From contig NW_014040278.1 in NCBI RefSeq assembly GCF_001186125.1, positions 37,966-70,664 on the forward strand: DNA of 32,699 bases, written 5' to 3'. The position numbers and the translations under genes are program-made. This document shows, piece after piece, positions 1-11,315 of this stretch; position 1 is the stretch's first letter, and every line of letters starts with the position of its first letter. Origin of the DNA: Sphaeroforma arctica JP610. Taxonomy: Eukaryota; Opisthokonta; Ichthyosporea; Ichthyophonida. Below the pieces are notes generated by a model. That model had not been told where the DNA came from. It made no database searches and saw only the letters and a list, made by a program, of their open reading frames with translations.

Positions 1-57
1 TCTGTATGTATGAATGCTTTTATGTATGTATGAATGTATATATGTATGTATATATAC
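1..57. repeat. TGTATGTATGAATG-type microsatellite
   Basis: Imperfect TATG/TATGAATG repeats run from the window edge to about base 57 and grade into TATA. Low-complexity DNA; the short reading frames across it have no support as genes. Confidence 0.75.
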
Positions 58-1545
58 TCCGTTAAATATACAAAAATTATTATACAAACGCATATCCACA
101 TCTGCTTTGTAAACTTCTATCTGCCAAACATGCACGTGTTCTGTGCTGAAATCTCGAACCAGATAATTTGTAAATCATTTTATTCAATTGCGTTTCCACT
201 TTCCATGTTGGTTCGCAGATGTTAGGCACATTTATGCGGAAATCAATTGACACCAAATGACTCCACATGATTACTAGCAAAGGTTAAATGGTGGATGAGA
301 TGGTGCAAACACTGTGTTTGGTGGGCCACAAAAAAAAATTCTTGCCAGTGCGATGAATAACATTCATATTCGGTATTTCACAGCTCTATTCCGCTTTGCT
401 CGCATGCGTAGTGCTCTTGGTGTTGGTACAGGCTTATAAAATTATCCACCTAATATGAATCTACCATAGTCGTACCTGCATCCAGATCTCTTCGCACATC
501 TATTGCACATACCCCATCTGAACAAAAAATGCGTAGTACTGGTCTCAGCTTACTAAAACGATACATTCGAACATACTAAGACGTGCTCACAGGCCCTAAA
601 TAAATGTGGCGCATTCATTATAGCATATCATAGTATACGAATTCCACTTGGCTCTCCGAGTGCCTCCTTATGAGCATACTCCCGTTCAACCAAGTTTTTG
701 ATACTAAAGGTGAGATACGCCCAGTAACGTACATATACGCATTTGATTTATAGCTTGCCATGCGCAAACCCGTACATACTTCCTTGACTTAATTCCTTAG
801 ATACAATAGTATCAGCACATAGACTCGAGCTGGAAAACACTTGTACGCATCGGGTAAACACGGACTATATTGAACATCGTAAGAGTCTGGGAATATGTCA
901 CAATGGCGTAGGGACGTTCAGGATAGTAGGGCACCAGCAAATCAACCCATTTTCCTTCATACTACCGGCTGCTATACTTATCTACTTGTCATTCGTCAAC
1001 GAGCCACATAGAAGTTATGGCTAGGTCAGCTTAGTCTATGGTTTGTGCCGCGTTCAGCGGTGCCCATGCCGCTTTGTCAATCTCTTTGCGCTTTTACTTG
1101 ATTTTGTACTTTGGCACCCACCCCACAACATCTGTAGTGGTACCCACTCCGCCATGTGTTGTTTCCGTACGGTAACACACGCGTATCTCAATTCGGTCCT
1201 TTAGCGTGAGCGTTGTTTGCAGTGATGACCAATCGGTCCACCATGAGCTATGTTATGGGCTAGACTTATAAGTGAGTCACCGTACGCCAAACCTCTGTGT
1301 GGGATAACTTACTGTGTGTTGTACTGTTAGCGTGTCTCCGGCCGTCTGTGTGTGCAAACAATTGAACATCTCTATTACACATGTTACATACATGTACGAA
1401 TGCTCTCGAATTCGCACGCACCACGCTCGTCGGTGCTGTAGTAGGTTGGTCCACTTACTGCTTTTACATCTCTCCTGCGCCTCAATCCCCATGACGCACA
1501 CACGTGTATACTGAACCCAACACCGCCCCTATGCAAGTGCCACAG
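58..1545. other. No confident gene; upstream of ALG10 exons
   Basis: I see no supported coding exon here. The ALG10 gene needs an upstream exon for its N-terminal membrane segment and the acidic residues normally found just before IFH. I looked for a GAA/GAG codon followed by a GT donor in phase 0 and found no persuasive one. The first exon may be short, non-obvious or left of the window. A pyrimidine-rich tract precedes the acceptor at 1544-1545. Confidence 0.5.
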
Positions 1546-4500
1546 ATATTCCACATCCCGCAAGCGCAAAGGTACTGTCAACTGGACTTTACGTGGGATG
1601 ACAAGATCACCACCCTGCCCGGCCTCTACTTGGTCACACTGGCGACACTGGAGCCCCTCTCGTACTTCCTGGACATGAAGGGTGTTTGCACAACTGCGTC
1701 ATTACGCTACGTCAACTGTGTGTTTGCACTGGGTACGGCGGTGTGTGCGCAGAGTATCCTGCGGTTGGTCAATCGACGAGAAGGTGCCTTTGTGGCGTTC
1801 ACCATGCTGGCCGTGGTGCTGTTTCCGCTCAACTACTTCTCGGGCTTGCTGTACTATACGGATGCAGGGTCAACGTATGTGTGTGAGCAGAGGATCGGTA
1901 GAGGGTTATACCGTTCTTAGTTGATATCGGGCGCGTAATGAGCGAGAATTCGTGTTTTTATGTCAGTTTTTTTTTATTGGCACTAGTGCTGTTCTGCATC
2001 TCTATGCCAAACCAAGACGTATTTCTACTGTTCACATCGTAATAGTTCGTGGTATTGAAGTGGTATTTGACCTTTCAGTTTGAGTTGTGCAGTTTTCTTA
2101 TCAATTGTTTGACATGAGACACTGCCCAGCCTATCGCACTATCCACAGCCCTTTGTTTGTACTCTCCTATAAACGATATCCTTAGCTCCCACTACGAAAA
2201 CCTTACCCCCACGCACATCGCATAGTTGCTTCGTATTACTGTGCTATCTGCTGAGCCTTAGACGCCAGCACATCGCGAGCGCTGCCGCTGGGGTGATAGC
2301 CATTTTGTTCAGACAGTCCAATGTGCTGTGGGTGGCCTTCACTGCCGCCAATTGTGTGAATGCCTATCTCAGCACCCGCGTAAAACTCGACATAGCTCGA
2401 AGGTACCCTCTGACGCGCAGGACTCGTTCAGGTAGGGCCTCCGATGAACTTTTTTCGATTTTTAGAAGAGATTGTGCGACTTAGTTACACAAATAGAATC
2501 GATTATGGCACATTTCTAATTGGGATGAGATTCATCGTTATACCTCGAATATTCATTCGCAAGATCAAGTAGATAAATGCGCAAGCACACTCTATATTTC
2601 ACCAGCAAGCGCGCTCTAGCCTCCAGCGCTGCCCTGGTTGACTATTAATTCTGACACATTGCAGCACACATGGTTGCATCCGCAGGCATTATTCAAATGC
2701 TCACACTTTAGGTGTACCCACAAACAGCACGTGATCCACTCTCGCAGAATGCAGTTTCCAGGACCTGCAACTCCCCTAGCTCTCTGTAACACATTAACCT
2801 GACACATGTACATATACGTACACTGATTTCATCAAGCAGGCGCGTCTTCAGCCGTAAACGGCACGCATCCTGCTACCATGGCAAAGCACAGCACCGTGCA
2901 GCTGACCTCCTTCGTGCGTGTACTCTTGAGACATCCCGTGGAGATTATACGTGTGTTCTACATGTACGTCGCAGTGGGTGTGGGCTTCCTGGCCTTTGTA
3001 GTCGGCAATGGGGGTATTGTGGTGGGTGATAAGAGTAACCACGCCGCTTCTCTACACGTTTCGCAGCTATTGTACTATGTACTCTTCACCGGTGCGCTGT
3101 GCGCGCCTACTTTGCTGCAGGCAGTGGTCAACCATGGTAAGTAGACTGCTCGATTGGGTATGTGATATTGCTATCTTACCGGTTATTGGTGATTTCGTAA
3201 AAATGCATCAGCTGGCGGTATTCTCCTTCGCTGATAGTATATCAATCAAAGTGTTTGTACGTATGTCTCTGTTTCGGTAAGCACATTTTGTCAGTTTTGG
3301 GAAACTTCAAATGAATTATACCTAATCCAGTGGCAACAACGGCACTCTGGATATGAGTCCCTTTTTCCAAGATATATTCCCTAATTATCCGGTGTTTGTC
3401 ACTATATATCTCAGTTGGAAACGTACAGTACTGGATGAAGATCCTTTTCTATCGTTGTCTACACTTTATTTCTTTCCATCATGCAGCACCAACACGTGAC
3501 GGTGATGCATACAATCATCACTTGTCAAATTTATGTTGTTTGGTCGTTTCACATATCAGAAGGCCCACTCCCGCAGTTACCTAGTCCTAGGTTGAATTAA
3601 ATTCATAATGTTGCCATTTTGCGTCTTCGATTCCACCACATCTGTCCCCAAAGCCATGGCCGAGAAAGCGCCCCTCCTAACTGTGCGGAATCTGTTGGTT
3701 TTTGGCGCACTCACGATGGGTTGTGCGGCTGTGCTTTACCACTTCAATGTTGAACATGAATTCCTACTAGCAGGTATGACGCTCTAGAGCTTTCCGCAAG
3801 TCCGTTGATTCGTAGGTGTGCGCGAATGCTCATTTGTTGTCCAGCCTTTTAGCATGGCTGTCGGTTGTTGAATGCGTGCATGAGATGAATGTTTCGGAGT
3901 CGTTTGCTAGCCCTTCCAATTGCACACAGCTGTTGAAATGTTTCGAAATGTGCAATCTTTCTCGTAGGTAATTTCAAGATCTTCGCTACGCGCATGCCAT
4001 TGTATCCATAATGCTGATATCACAGTCGTCTGCAATCACCTACCAGACAACCGTCACTTCACCTTCTATATCTGGAAGCGCATTATCGGGCACGAAACTT
4101 GGCGATATGTCCTCACTCCAGTATACGCTTTGGGGATCCTCTCCGTGTGGATAACACTCAGGCCACAGGTAGGTTGCGCATGCGTGATTGAATGTCGATC
4201 ACATGTGTGCAATGGGGTGTAAGTGTGTGCTTATTCTCCCTGCTCGTGGAGTTGTGGTCATGTTGGCCTTGGGTGATACGTGCTCTGTCTCGTGCTCTAC
4301 GTGAAGCTGAATATAACATACAGCTGTGTCATCATTCTGAGTGCCTGCGTTCATACCTGGTGCTAGAAACACTATAATACTCTTCTTAATCTGCATCGTG
4401 CCGTTAAGCCAAGTAGTAATTTCCATATTGAATGATTTTCTCCAACCCTGGGGACCCGAAAAACAGAGTGGAGAAGGTCATTACAATTGACATTAGGATC

Positions 4501-6104
4501 CAACTCTCATGCTATCTTCGTGCCACGCGTATCGATACATATATTGACTCATTCGTTTGCTTGTCTTAGGCTTCCGTTTTGCCCGTCGCTCTTCAAGTCT
4601 AACATAGAGTTTATTGCAGATATCTGTAGCCATTACAATCTTGTACTTGCACACATGAAGAGTATCCGCAAGTTATTTGCAAGCGCATGATGTAGAATCA
4701 TTTACTCATTTTTACCGATTCTCTACGCTCGTGCATGCTTAGGGCGCTGTGTTCCGAACTGTTTTCTTGGCAGTGGTAGCTGCAGTGGTGATTCCACAAC
4801 GACTGCTCGAATTCCGATACTTCATCGTCCCGTATATCATGTTCAGACTCCATTTGCAACCGGTAAGGTGTTCAAACACGTTCAATTTGCGATAGTTTAT
4901 GAGTACATACGTTTGTACGTAGGCGGACATCAGTATATGATGTACATACTGATAGCATGGATCAAGCGCAGAATTGGTTTCTTTGTATTCGATATGTTAA
5001 TATACATGTACGCACTATCGTCCGCAGTATATGCTTGTCTTCAGATCTTAACTATATTTTTGAGTTTGAAATATTTATTTGGGCGTAAACTCGTGATGAC
5101 AGTAAAAAAATTGCTAACGCGTCTTATTATGTTTGCGTAAACACAAAACATCGTACGTATACATAATTTTGGTTCGAGTTCAAAGTATACAAACGTCATT
5201 GAATTGAAGCGAGTGTGTATGACATGCACGGTTCTACATAAGCATATACTTGATCTTCCTATGCTGTATATATTGATATGTAAATAAGAATATGTATACG
5301 GATTATAAACTATTTTTGCATTGAATACGAAGTGATGTGTTTGTATCATTTATTAAGCTTTTTAGTAGCAATATATATTGGGTACTGGATTTTTTCCGAA
5401 CGGATAATGATAGAGACAGACATTGCAAGATATCTGAGAAACATCACACTCGAGGCTCCACTGTGGTGCTGCTTCATATTCATGTGGGTATCTGTGCATG
5501 CATTGACTAATACTTGATGAAGTCACTTGTAATATAAATCAGTTCATTTGTATTCGTATGAGTCACGCTCAGAAGTTGGATTATACATGCGTGAGCATTC
5601 AAGTACAGGTGAATTATAATCCTCATATACACGCTTATATGCTCATGCCCACTCAAATGGCCTCTACATATGCCATCCCAAGGTTTGTCCCTCATGCGTA
5701 AGATGCTGGTGACTGTATTAGTTACTCTCAATTTTAGTCACAACTCCACTTCGGCAGATCACACATATTATCAACATGCATCTTGCGTGCCTTTACACCT
5801 CTAGCCTCGCCTTCCGGCTAATGAGAAGTATCGGTAATCCTCCGCAAATGATTTTCCTAATCACTCTCCCATAAACGCATACCAAATACTAGACTCAAGT
5901 ACCAGCCTCAGTGACGCATTTGCATGCTTTCCTTTTTTCCAGGGGCCAGCTGATATGCGGGTGACTGACCCGTTCCGCTTGGTTGCACCTATACTGTTGG
6001 AACTGGCTATCTGCTCAGCTATTAACGTACTATCTTTATACGCCTTCCTGTTTTTGCCTTTCTCATGGGGTGGATCCGACGATGTGCAACGTTTCATGTG
6101 GTAG
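1546..6104 (+). CDS. ALG10: ALG10/DIE2 alpha-1,2-glucosyltransferase, spliced, first exon not seen
   Basis: ALG10 uses dolichyl-phosphate-glucose to add the terminal alpha-1,2 glucose to the lipid-linked N-glycan precursor in the ER lumen; it is a polytopic GT59-family membrane protein. Seven exons join in phase: 1546-1874, 2226-2402, 2892-3136, 3654-3773, 4047-4168, 4743-4862, 5943-6104, giving 424 residues. Family landmarks run in order: IFHIPQAQRYC (1-11), ITTLPGLYL, LYYTDAGS (102-109), LFRQSNVLW (137-145), NGGIVVGDKSNHAA (208-221), LLADNRHFTFYIWKR (289-303), LLEFRYFIVPY (352-362) and the C-terminal RFMW. Human ALG10 has 473 residues from memory, with about 40 before IFH, so only the N-terminal exon is missing. 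The acceptor CAG at 1543-1545 is the only AG after the in-frame stop at 1492-1494. Exons 2 and 3 have somewhat uncertain inner edges (weak donor GTACCC at 2403); the others are clean GTAAGT/GTATGA/GTAGGT/GTAAGG sites. No break is seen, so it is probably functional. Confidence 0.95.
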
Positions 6105-6181
6105 TGTATATGTAATTGAAAGTACATTAAGCATGCATGCGTTGGGTTACTTAGCTAACCTATGCGCTAGAGTAAGAGAAC

Positions 6182-6187
6182 AATAAA
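6182..6187 (+). terminator. AATAAA poly(A) signal for ALG10
   Basis: AATAAA lies 78 bases after the ALG10 stop codon, a normal distance for the cleavage signal. Seen in sequence; use inferred. Confidence 0.55.
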
Positions 6188-7589
6188 TCATACTACACAA
6201 TTGAATGAATGGATTAAGTAGTGACAGTGTAGTGTCGCAAGTTTTTCTTGTACTTCTAAGGCGGAAAGTTGAGTCCACGTTTATTGTTGGTCGGTTTTTC
6301 TGGTGTGCAATCACAAGGTTAAATCAGCCTCTAGTGTTAAATATACACAAGGGCTGGACCTGTCATTCTACTAAAAACCTGGTCACGACGAGTTGCTACT
6401 TTTATACGGCATACATTCATCAATATGCATTTCTGTTGTATGTGTGCTCAGATTTGGTATGTTTTGTCGTTGATTTATTGTTTTGAATGTACACGAAGTC
6501 TTTCTCTCGGGCAAGTTTTCTTGTATCCAATCATGTTATAGACCAGTGGAATACCAGTAGCATCGGACGACTGATATTCTATAACTAACGCTCTTGAGTA
6601 TGAACGTACACTTGGTGATGCCTGTAAAGTTTTCCAATCGGGCTTATAGAGTCAAGACAGAAAGCATCTTGCTACTTGGATTCTGTCCAAATCATACACT
6701 GCATCCGGAGGTCCAGATAAGAACTTGATCACACTACGGTACTATCCCGATTCGTGAAATTGGCCGTTATTAAACAATCGCGTCCATGAAATTCTCCACA
6801 ATATCTACACTAGGGACTCAGGAACTACCAAACCTGATACTTGAGTAAATATATCTGTTTCAGCGTTATTACGCCCGCCAAAACTTAAGAGTCTATGGGT
6901 TATGGAGGATCAGTAGATCAACATAGATGCCAGAATATCTATCTGAAGGTCACTAATTGAAGTGGCCATGAGCCCATTTCAGCTTTCGGTGGATCCTGCG
7001 TAATATGGAGTCGGTCGTATAAAATACCTTTTACTTTGCATAGGACAACAAAGTGTGTACCTAGATAACTGCTTTGAGACTAAAGATGCGGCGAATTTGT
7101 AACGCACAAAAAGGAGCCCTGTGCTTTTTGTTCTCGGTTCATGTATGCCGAACTAGTGGCGCAGTGTTCAAGAAAAAAATCCGAAACAGCGCTTTCGATA
7201 TTTATCGATTAGGCTAGCCCAGAATACATGAACGCACCTACAGTACTTTCAGTAGCTGGGTATGTCTTGCACTGGCTACTATTCTCATTCTGAGAAGGAA
7301 AAACTCACAATCTTTGATTTTCCACCTGTGACCTAGGCAGAAATGAAATATAGACCGCCAGTTTATAGATCTAATACGAGCTGCGTCTCGAATTATACTT
7401 TTCTACACGATCTCCTTTTCTATGCCTTCTGTATTGCCCTGGAGGTTCATGTGATCAATTCAAGAAGTCTGAAACATAAAAGAGTTGTCCAACAATTTTC
7501 CGATTACAAAATAAAAAAAATTGAAAAGTACAAATAGTGATATTATTTTTTTTAATTTGGATAAATTTGTATGTCTACATGCACAACAG
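6188..7589. other. Intergenic, no gene seen
   Basis: AT-rich unique sequence. Short open frames (for example 6205-6486 and 7343-7537, plus strand) have no recognisable motif or coding-like composition. An A/T-rich stretch at 7507-7556 lies just left of the LINE remnant and could contain its degraded 3' tail. Confidence 0.5.
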
Positions 7590-9350
7590 GCTTCATATTT
7601 CTAGGAGAGGTTCTGGGAAAATTGAAGGGAAGTTAAGATTGTCGAACTGCCGCGAGAATCTCGGGGCGAGTGATGCACCGATAGAAGACATACGGTGCGT
7701 TACTTCACGACGATGGATACAGACCTTGTGCCATTGTGTGGAATAAAGCTGGCCGACGATCGTAGTGGTAATATGGGCTGAGTTAGTCTGACATATTTTG
7801 AACATGATACCAAGAAGGGTGAGGTTGTCAGCCGCAATTTTGCTTCGGAGCGAAGTTGGAGGCTGCACGATACCACCCCACACAACTGATGCATTTGGAA
7901 TATCCTGGCCCAGAAGTCTCGAAGATTTAGTCTGTACCGAAATCTGGACTGGAAATAAAAGTTCAATAGAGTGATGAGACGCGGTATGGGGAACATCAGT
8001 CTGTCGATCAGTACTGGATGGGGATAAATTGGTGCCCACTGTTCATGGAAAAGGAAGCTCCCGAGATGTTCGTGGAATGTCCATATGCCGTGGTAGTCAT
8101 GTCGATTCTGTAGTTGCTGCAGTAAGTACGGTCCAATTGGGGGTAGATTAGGGCCCACCAGAACATGCCTTAATATGAAACTGATACAAGCAAATAGGCT
8201 GCGCGTAAAATTCTTATCTCCGGGGCACACAGGACAGAGGCATCCACCAGTACGAAAGTCAAGCAATTTGAACAGGAACGTGTTGGTTGCTATCATGGCA
8301 CAAAGGCGGATTGAGGTGTGCTCACGGCAATGAGTCAGTAAAACTATCATTGGAGGGCTTGTCCTGGTCCGTGATGAGAATTTTCCCTTTACAAGTCGAT
8401 AGTGGTATTGGTGGCAAGCCTTGGCTGCTATCTCCTTAGTTGTAAGATGTTGTGAGGTATTATGTCGGATCTGCTCGTGGAGCTTACGGAGTTCTTTGTG
8501 TTGAGGTGTGCACCCGCCCCTTGACTCTAGATAAGCGTAAATACTGAACTGGAATTTGTCCGAAGGTCTGCTACGTGTCCAAGCAGGTCTTGTACGTGGG
8601 GTGAGTAGGTTTGTACTGTTGATTGAGTCAAGATGTAGTCCCAGGCAGCCGCCAAGGTACTCCGCAAATTGGCGTGCTGGAGGTAAACCGCAGAAACGAA
8701 GAAGCCGTGTGCGCTGGTATATGAGCTTTGGAAATATAATGCCTGTTGTGATAGCTGCTGTTTGAATTAGTGCTGAATTGTACCGCTTGTACAACAGCTT
8801 CAACGCGGCATGCCAAATAGGTGGAGCCCATGCAATAATAAGAATGAATGTCGTAAATATTGCAACCGATTTCGCGAATGGCGCCGGCTGAATCCGTAAA
8901 ACAAACCCATACACCCGGAAGAACACCTTATCCTAGAGTAATGCTGCCACGAGGTGGTCCATGTATTTTACAAAGTTGATACTCGGTATGCCACACTGGG
9001 ACAGTTGAATTTCTAAGTATTTGGAAGGCTGTGGATACGTTTTAGGGTTTAGCGGTACCGCATGTAGCATGCTCGACGATCTCTTTAGGGGCTTGAGAAT
9101 CTCTTGTTCTAGACCGGATTGGCAACCCAAATCATCGATCGCGTTCAGGAAGAGTTACAACCCAACAGACTGCAGACCTGGATGTGCGTGTCATCTACAC
9201 AGAGGTAGAAGCGGAGGAATTTCGGCCGAAATGGTAGCCAGGGAGTCCATAAAAATGATAAAAAGCTGTGGACCGACAATCGAACCTTGGGGTATGCCAT
9301 TTATCCTATGGAATAGATATGAAAGCTGAAAGCTTTCCACGATACGTCAC
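7590..9350 (-). mobile_element. Non-LTR retrotransposon (LINE) remnant, Jockey/I-like
   Basis: Read on the minus strand. The reverse transcriptase palm starts near 9345: GIPQGSIVGPQLFIIFMDSL (from 9298 down) is the classic [G/S]xPQG..xGPxLF..(Y/F)..(D/N)L box, followed by the catalytic LCVDDTHIQVC at about 9165-9203 in a neighbouring frame. Downstream come an open segment at 8933-9130 and the long ORF 7700-8926. The main frame holds three stops between 9298 and 8926, and the VDD box needs local frame shifts, so the copy is dead. It is 5' truncated: no endonuclease and no fingers domain are visible, as usual for LINE insertions. Clade assignment is tentative, resting on the ITTG...GLPP connection and the C-terminal Cys motif. 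Confidence 0.85.
7700..8926 (-). pseudogene. LINE ORF2 C-terminal part
   Basis: A 408-codon open segment continuing in frame from the reverse transcriptase block of the LINE. It has a thumb/connection-like stretch (RYNSALIQTAAITTGIIF, then GLPPARQF; compare the LQ..QN.ALR.ITG...GLPPL pattern of Jockey/CR1-type elements) and a late THCREHTSIRL plus CLCPVCPGDKNFTRSLFAC, matching the C-terminal 'GH...C-x2-C...C' element end. The final part after about 8040 is unrelated to anything I know; an overlapping frame (7593-8039, minus) reads equally well there, so the true frame of the tail is unclear. The hydrophobic look of the start is not a membrane protein signature. It is part of a dead mobile element rather than a host gene. 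Confidence 0.75.
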
Positions 9351-9468
9351 CGGTGTGGGAACATTCTCGAACAATACACTGTAAATTTTGGTCTATCAAG
9401 TCCACTTAGAGTAGTTAAAAGCCTGAGTTGGGTCTAAGTTTAATAAAATTCAAAGTAAAATAAATGAA

Positions 9469-9771
9469 ATGGTGCCTTGGGAGGACGAACGGATGCGTGC
9501 TGTTTCTCAGATAGTGAGTTCGAGTAACATAGGGCGTCCGGCGGTCTATGTTGCGGCTATGAACATGATTATCGAAAACTCGGCAGACCATCGTATGGTG
9601 AGATGTCTGGGTGCGTCGTCCAGCGAAAAGTCTTTCCTTGCGTTAATGTTTTCATCCGTTTTTGGGATAAGCAGCACGACGTTTGAAATCGCAGGAAAAT
9701 TCTCTCGTTCTGAGATGAATCGAACACGAATGCTTATCGAGGAGTTCAAAAGGCAAAAAGAGATTGGTTGA
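9469..9771 (+). pseudogene. SF3-helicase-like piece, P-loop region (virus-like fossil)
   Basis: A 100-codon open piece from an ATG at 9469. Residues 47-61 (LGASSSEKSFLALMF) sit like a Walker A loop followed by the FL..L helix of superfamily 3 helicases, and RMLIEEF near residues 86-92 looks like the Walker B strand. SF3 helicases unwind DNA for replication in small DNA viruses, virophages and Polinton-like viruses. The assignment is by eye and depends on the neighbouring piece. It starts right beside the truncated LINE and is treated as part of a broken virus-like element. Confidence 0.4.
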
Positions 9772-10400
9772 TGTTGAAGGGATTACGCTATGATGGAAGA
9801 GGTCAATCGACGATGATGAAGAAAGGTGTAGACCAAGTTGCGATTGCGCCACCGAGAATGTGGATCAACTCTAATTTCACGATTGACGAGATGTCAACAA
9901 TGTCGACAAAAGACGCACTATGGGATCCAATCAAGAAGCGTTCTGTTGCCTTAATGTTTTGGCTGCGTGAAGATGATGAGGCGCTAGTGTTTTCGCTTGC
10001 AGATGATATCATGAATGGGGCCGCCATTGTGGTCATTCACGTTCTACAACACTTGGCTGCCGGCGTTAGTGCGGATGTCGTAAAAGATCTCCGAACTTAT
10101 GGACATCTCTACATGAAGTTGGATGCGCGGTGCACAAAAGATGTGTTTTTGACGACATGCATTCATCCCAGCACTGGTTATTTGAACTCAAAACTTATCG
10201 TTGACGCTTCGGAGTTCGAAAAGGAGAATCATCACCTAATCGAGACAGGGTACTTATATGTGGTTTTGACCTTTGAGTCTAAGGTTGGGAAAGGTATCTC
10301 TGTTGCGTGGCGAAACCCTCGTACCAATCAAATCATGTGGGATGCAACAAATCGATTGGATCCACAACTCCTACATTCGATGCAGATTGCCGAATTTTAG
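9771..10400 (+). pseudogene. SF3-helicase-like piece, sensor/C-motif region (virus-like fossil)
   Basis: A 209-codon open piece. APPRMWINSNF (residues 26-36) followed by KDALWDPIKKRSVALMF (47-63) fits the SF3 motif C pattern: a beta strand ending in a conserved Asn, then an acidic/Trp-Arg stretch and a hydrophobic strand, as in E1-, Rep- and D5-type helicases. The rest (about residues 70-209) is alternating beta-like sequence with no family I recognise. It shares strand and orientation with the P-loop piece just before it. The virus-like origin is inferred. Confidence 0.4.
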
Positions 10401-10549
10401 CCAGCTGACTACAGTGCTCTAATGACTCACGAACCACGTTTCCTTGCTAATCGCTTCTAAAAGGAACGATTCATAATAAATAAAAGTTGTTGTGAGATGT
10501 AAATAAAGTTCAGTTTTAAGTAAACATATTTCGAATACATCTACCAGAC

Positions 10550-10619
10550 CTTTTTTAGCTCAGTTGTTGAGTCTTCCGGGTGTGATTTGCTTGCAATTGC
10601 GTTCCGGTCAAAAGCCGAT
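10550..10619. other. Spacer between the helicase-like and primase-like pieces
   Basis: A short spacer after AT-rich DNA with AATAAA-like words at about 10476-10510, which may be an old 3' end of the preceding gene. TAGCTCAGTTG at 10556 resembles a tRNA A box but no B box or cloverleaf follows. Confidence 0.3.
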
Positions 10620-11310
10620 ATGCCTAGCGAATATGCACCAAAACCGACCGATGGTACTCATATAGTATCGCACTATCATTTAGTCTTACCAAAATCCTTC
10701 AACAGTGACGTAGTGGGCTTTCCATCTTGCGTGACATACAATGGAAACCAAATATTGTTTATTGAGTTCGTGGCTAAGAAACACGGCTATCGCTATGTGA
10801 TCGAGTTCCAGATGTATCACAGAGTATTGCTCTTTCGCGATACCACTACGTATCTAACACACCTATACTAGAGACCAGACTTATCGCCGTGTGAGCTGAT
10901 TCTGCCACACGTTCCTGTCCGCAAATATTACGCTTTAGATATGCGCGGAGATGCAATAGGCAACGGCGCCAGTTTTTTTACTGAAATTCGGATGCACGAG
11001 GTCCAGATACTGCACGTCTGTATACGGGGACAAAAGTGACGATTACAAAGACGTGACACCGCTGACTGCGTCCAGGCCAGGGAAAATCAGTTTTCATGTC
11101 ATTTACCAAAGACACGTATTTTTGTCTATGGCGGAACTAGCGGACTACGCAACAGACTTCTAAACATTTCTGGCACAAAGTGACGTCGAAGCAGTGAGCG
11201 ACATTGTAGACTGGTCAGTGTATGAACGGAACCAGCTGTTGCGGGCACCATACACTTTAAAAGTAACGACGCACGATGTGAATGGTAAGCGTACGTACAG
11301 CAATGTTGAC
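10620..11310 (+). pseudogene. AEP primase-like region (virus-like fossil)
   Basis: Coding-like plus-strand sequence carries, in order, RKYYALDMRGDA near 10920-10955 (position of the Dx[D] motif I of archaeo-eukaryotic primases), KISFHVIYQRHVF at 11082-11120 (motif II, the sxH strand) and IVDWSVYERNQLLRAPYTLK at 11203-11262, which matches the motif III signature hhDxxVYxxxxxxRxxxxxK of the PrimPol/NCLDV-herpesvirus primase clade. The first open piece, 10620-10871, has an internal ATG at 10620 and no recognised domain. AEP primases make RNA or DNA primers; next to an SF3-helicase-like segment this suggests a viral or Polinton-like replication module. The copy is broken in several places. A decayed host PrimPol is the main alternative. 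Confidence 0.55.
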
Positions 11311-11315
11311 GGGTC

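Noticed and set aside
941-1028. Hydrophobic frame PAAILIYLSFVNEPH as ALG10 exon 1
   Set aside because: Some likeness to the N-terminal helix, but no ATG in frame after the last stop and no donor in the required phase.
1504-1545. ATG at 1531 as the ALG10 start
   Set aside because: It would leave the protein without its N-terminal membrane helix and the acidic residues before IFH; the AG at 1544-1545 fits an acceptor better.
4863-5942. ORFs at 4868-5140 and 5041-5349 as genes
   Set aside because: They lie in the last ALG10 intron and have intron-like AT-rich composition without motifs.
7700-8926. Host membrane protein of 408 residues
   Set aside because: The segment continues in frame from a LINE reverse transcriptase block and carries LINE C-terminal motifs.
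10550-10625. tRNA gene
   Set aside because: A-box-like TAGCTCAGTTG only; no B box, no acceptor stem pairing by eye.
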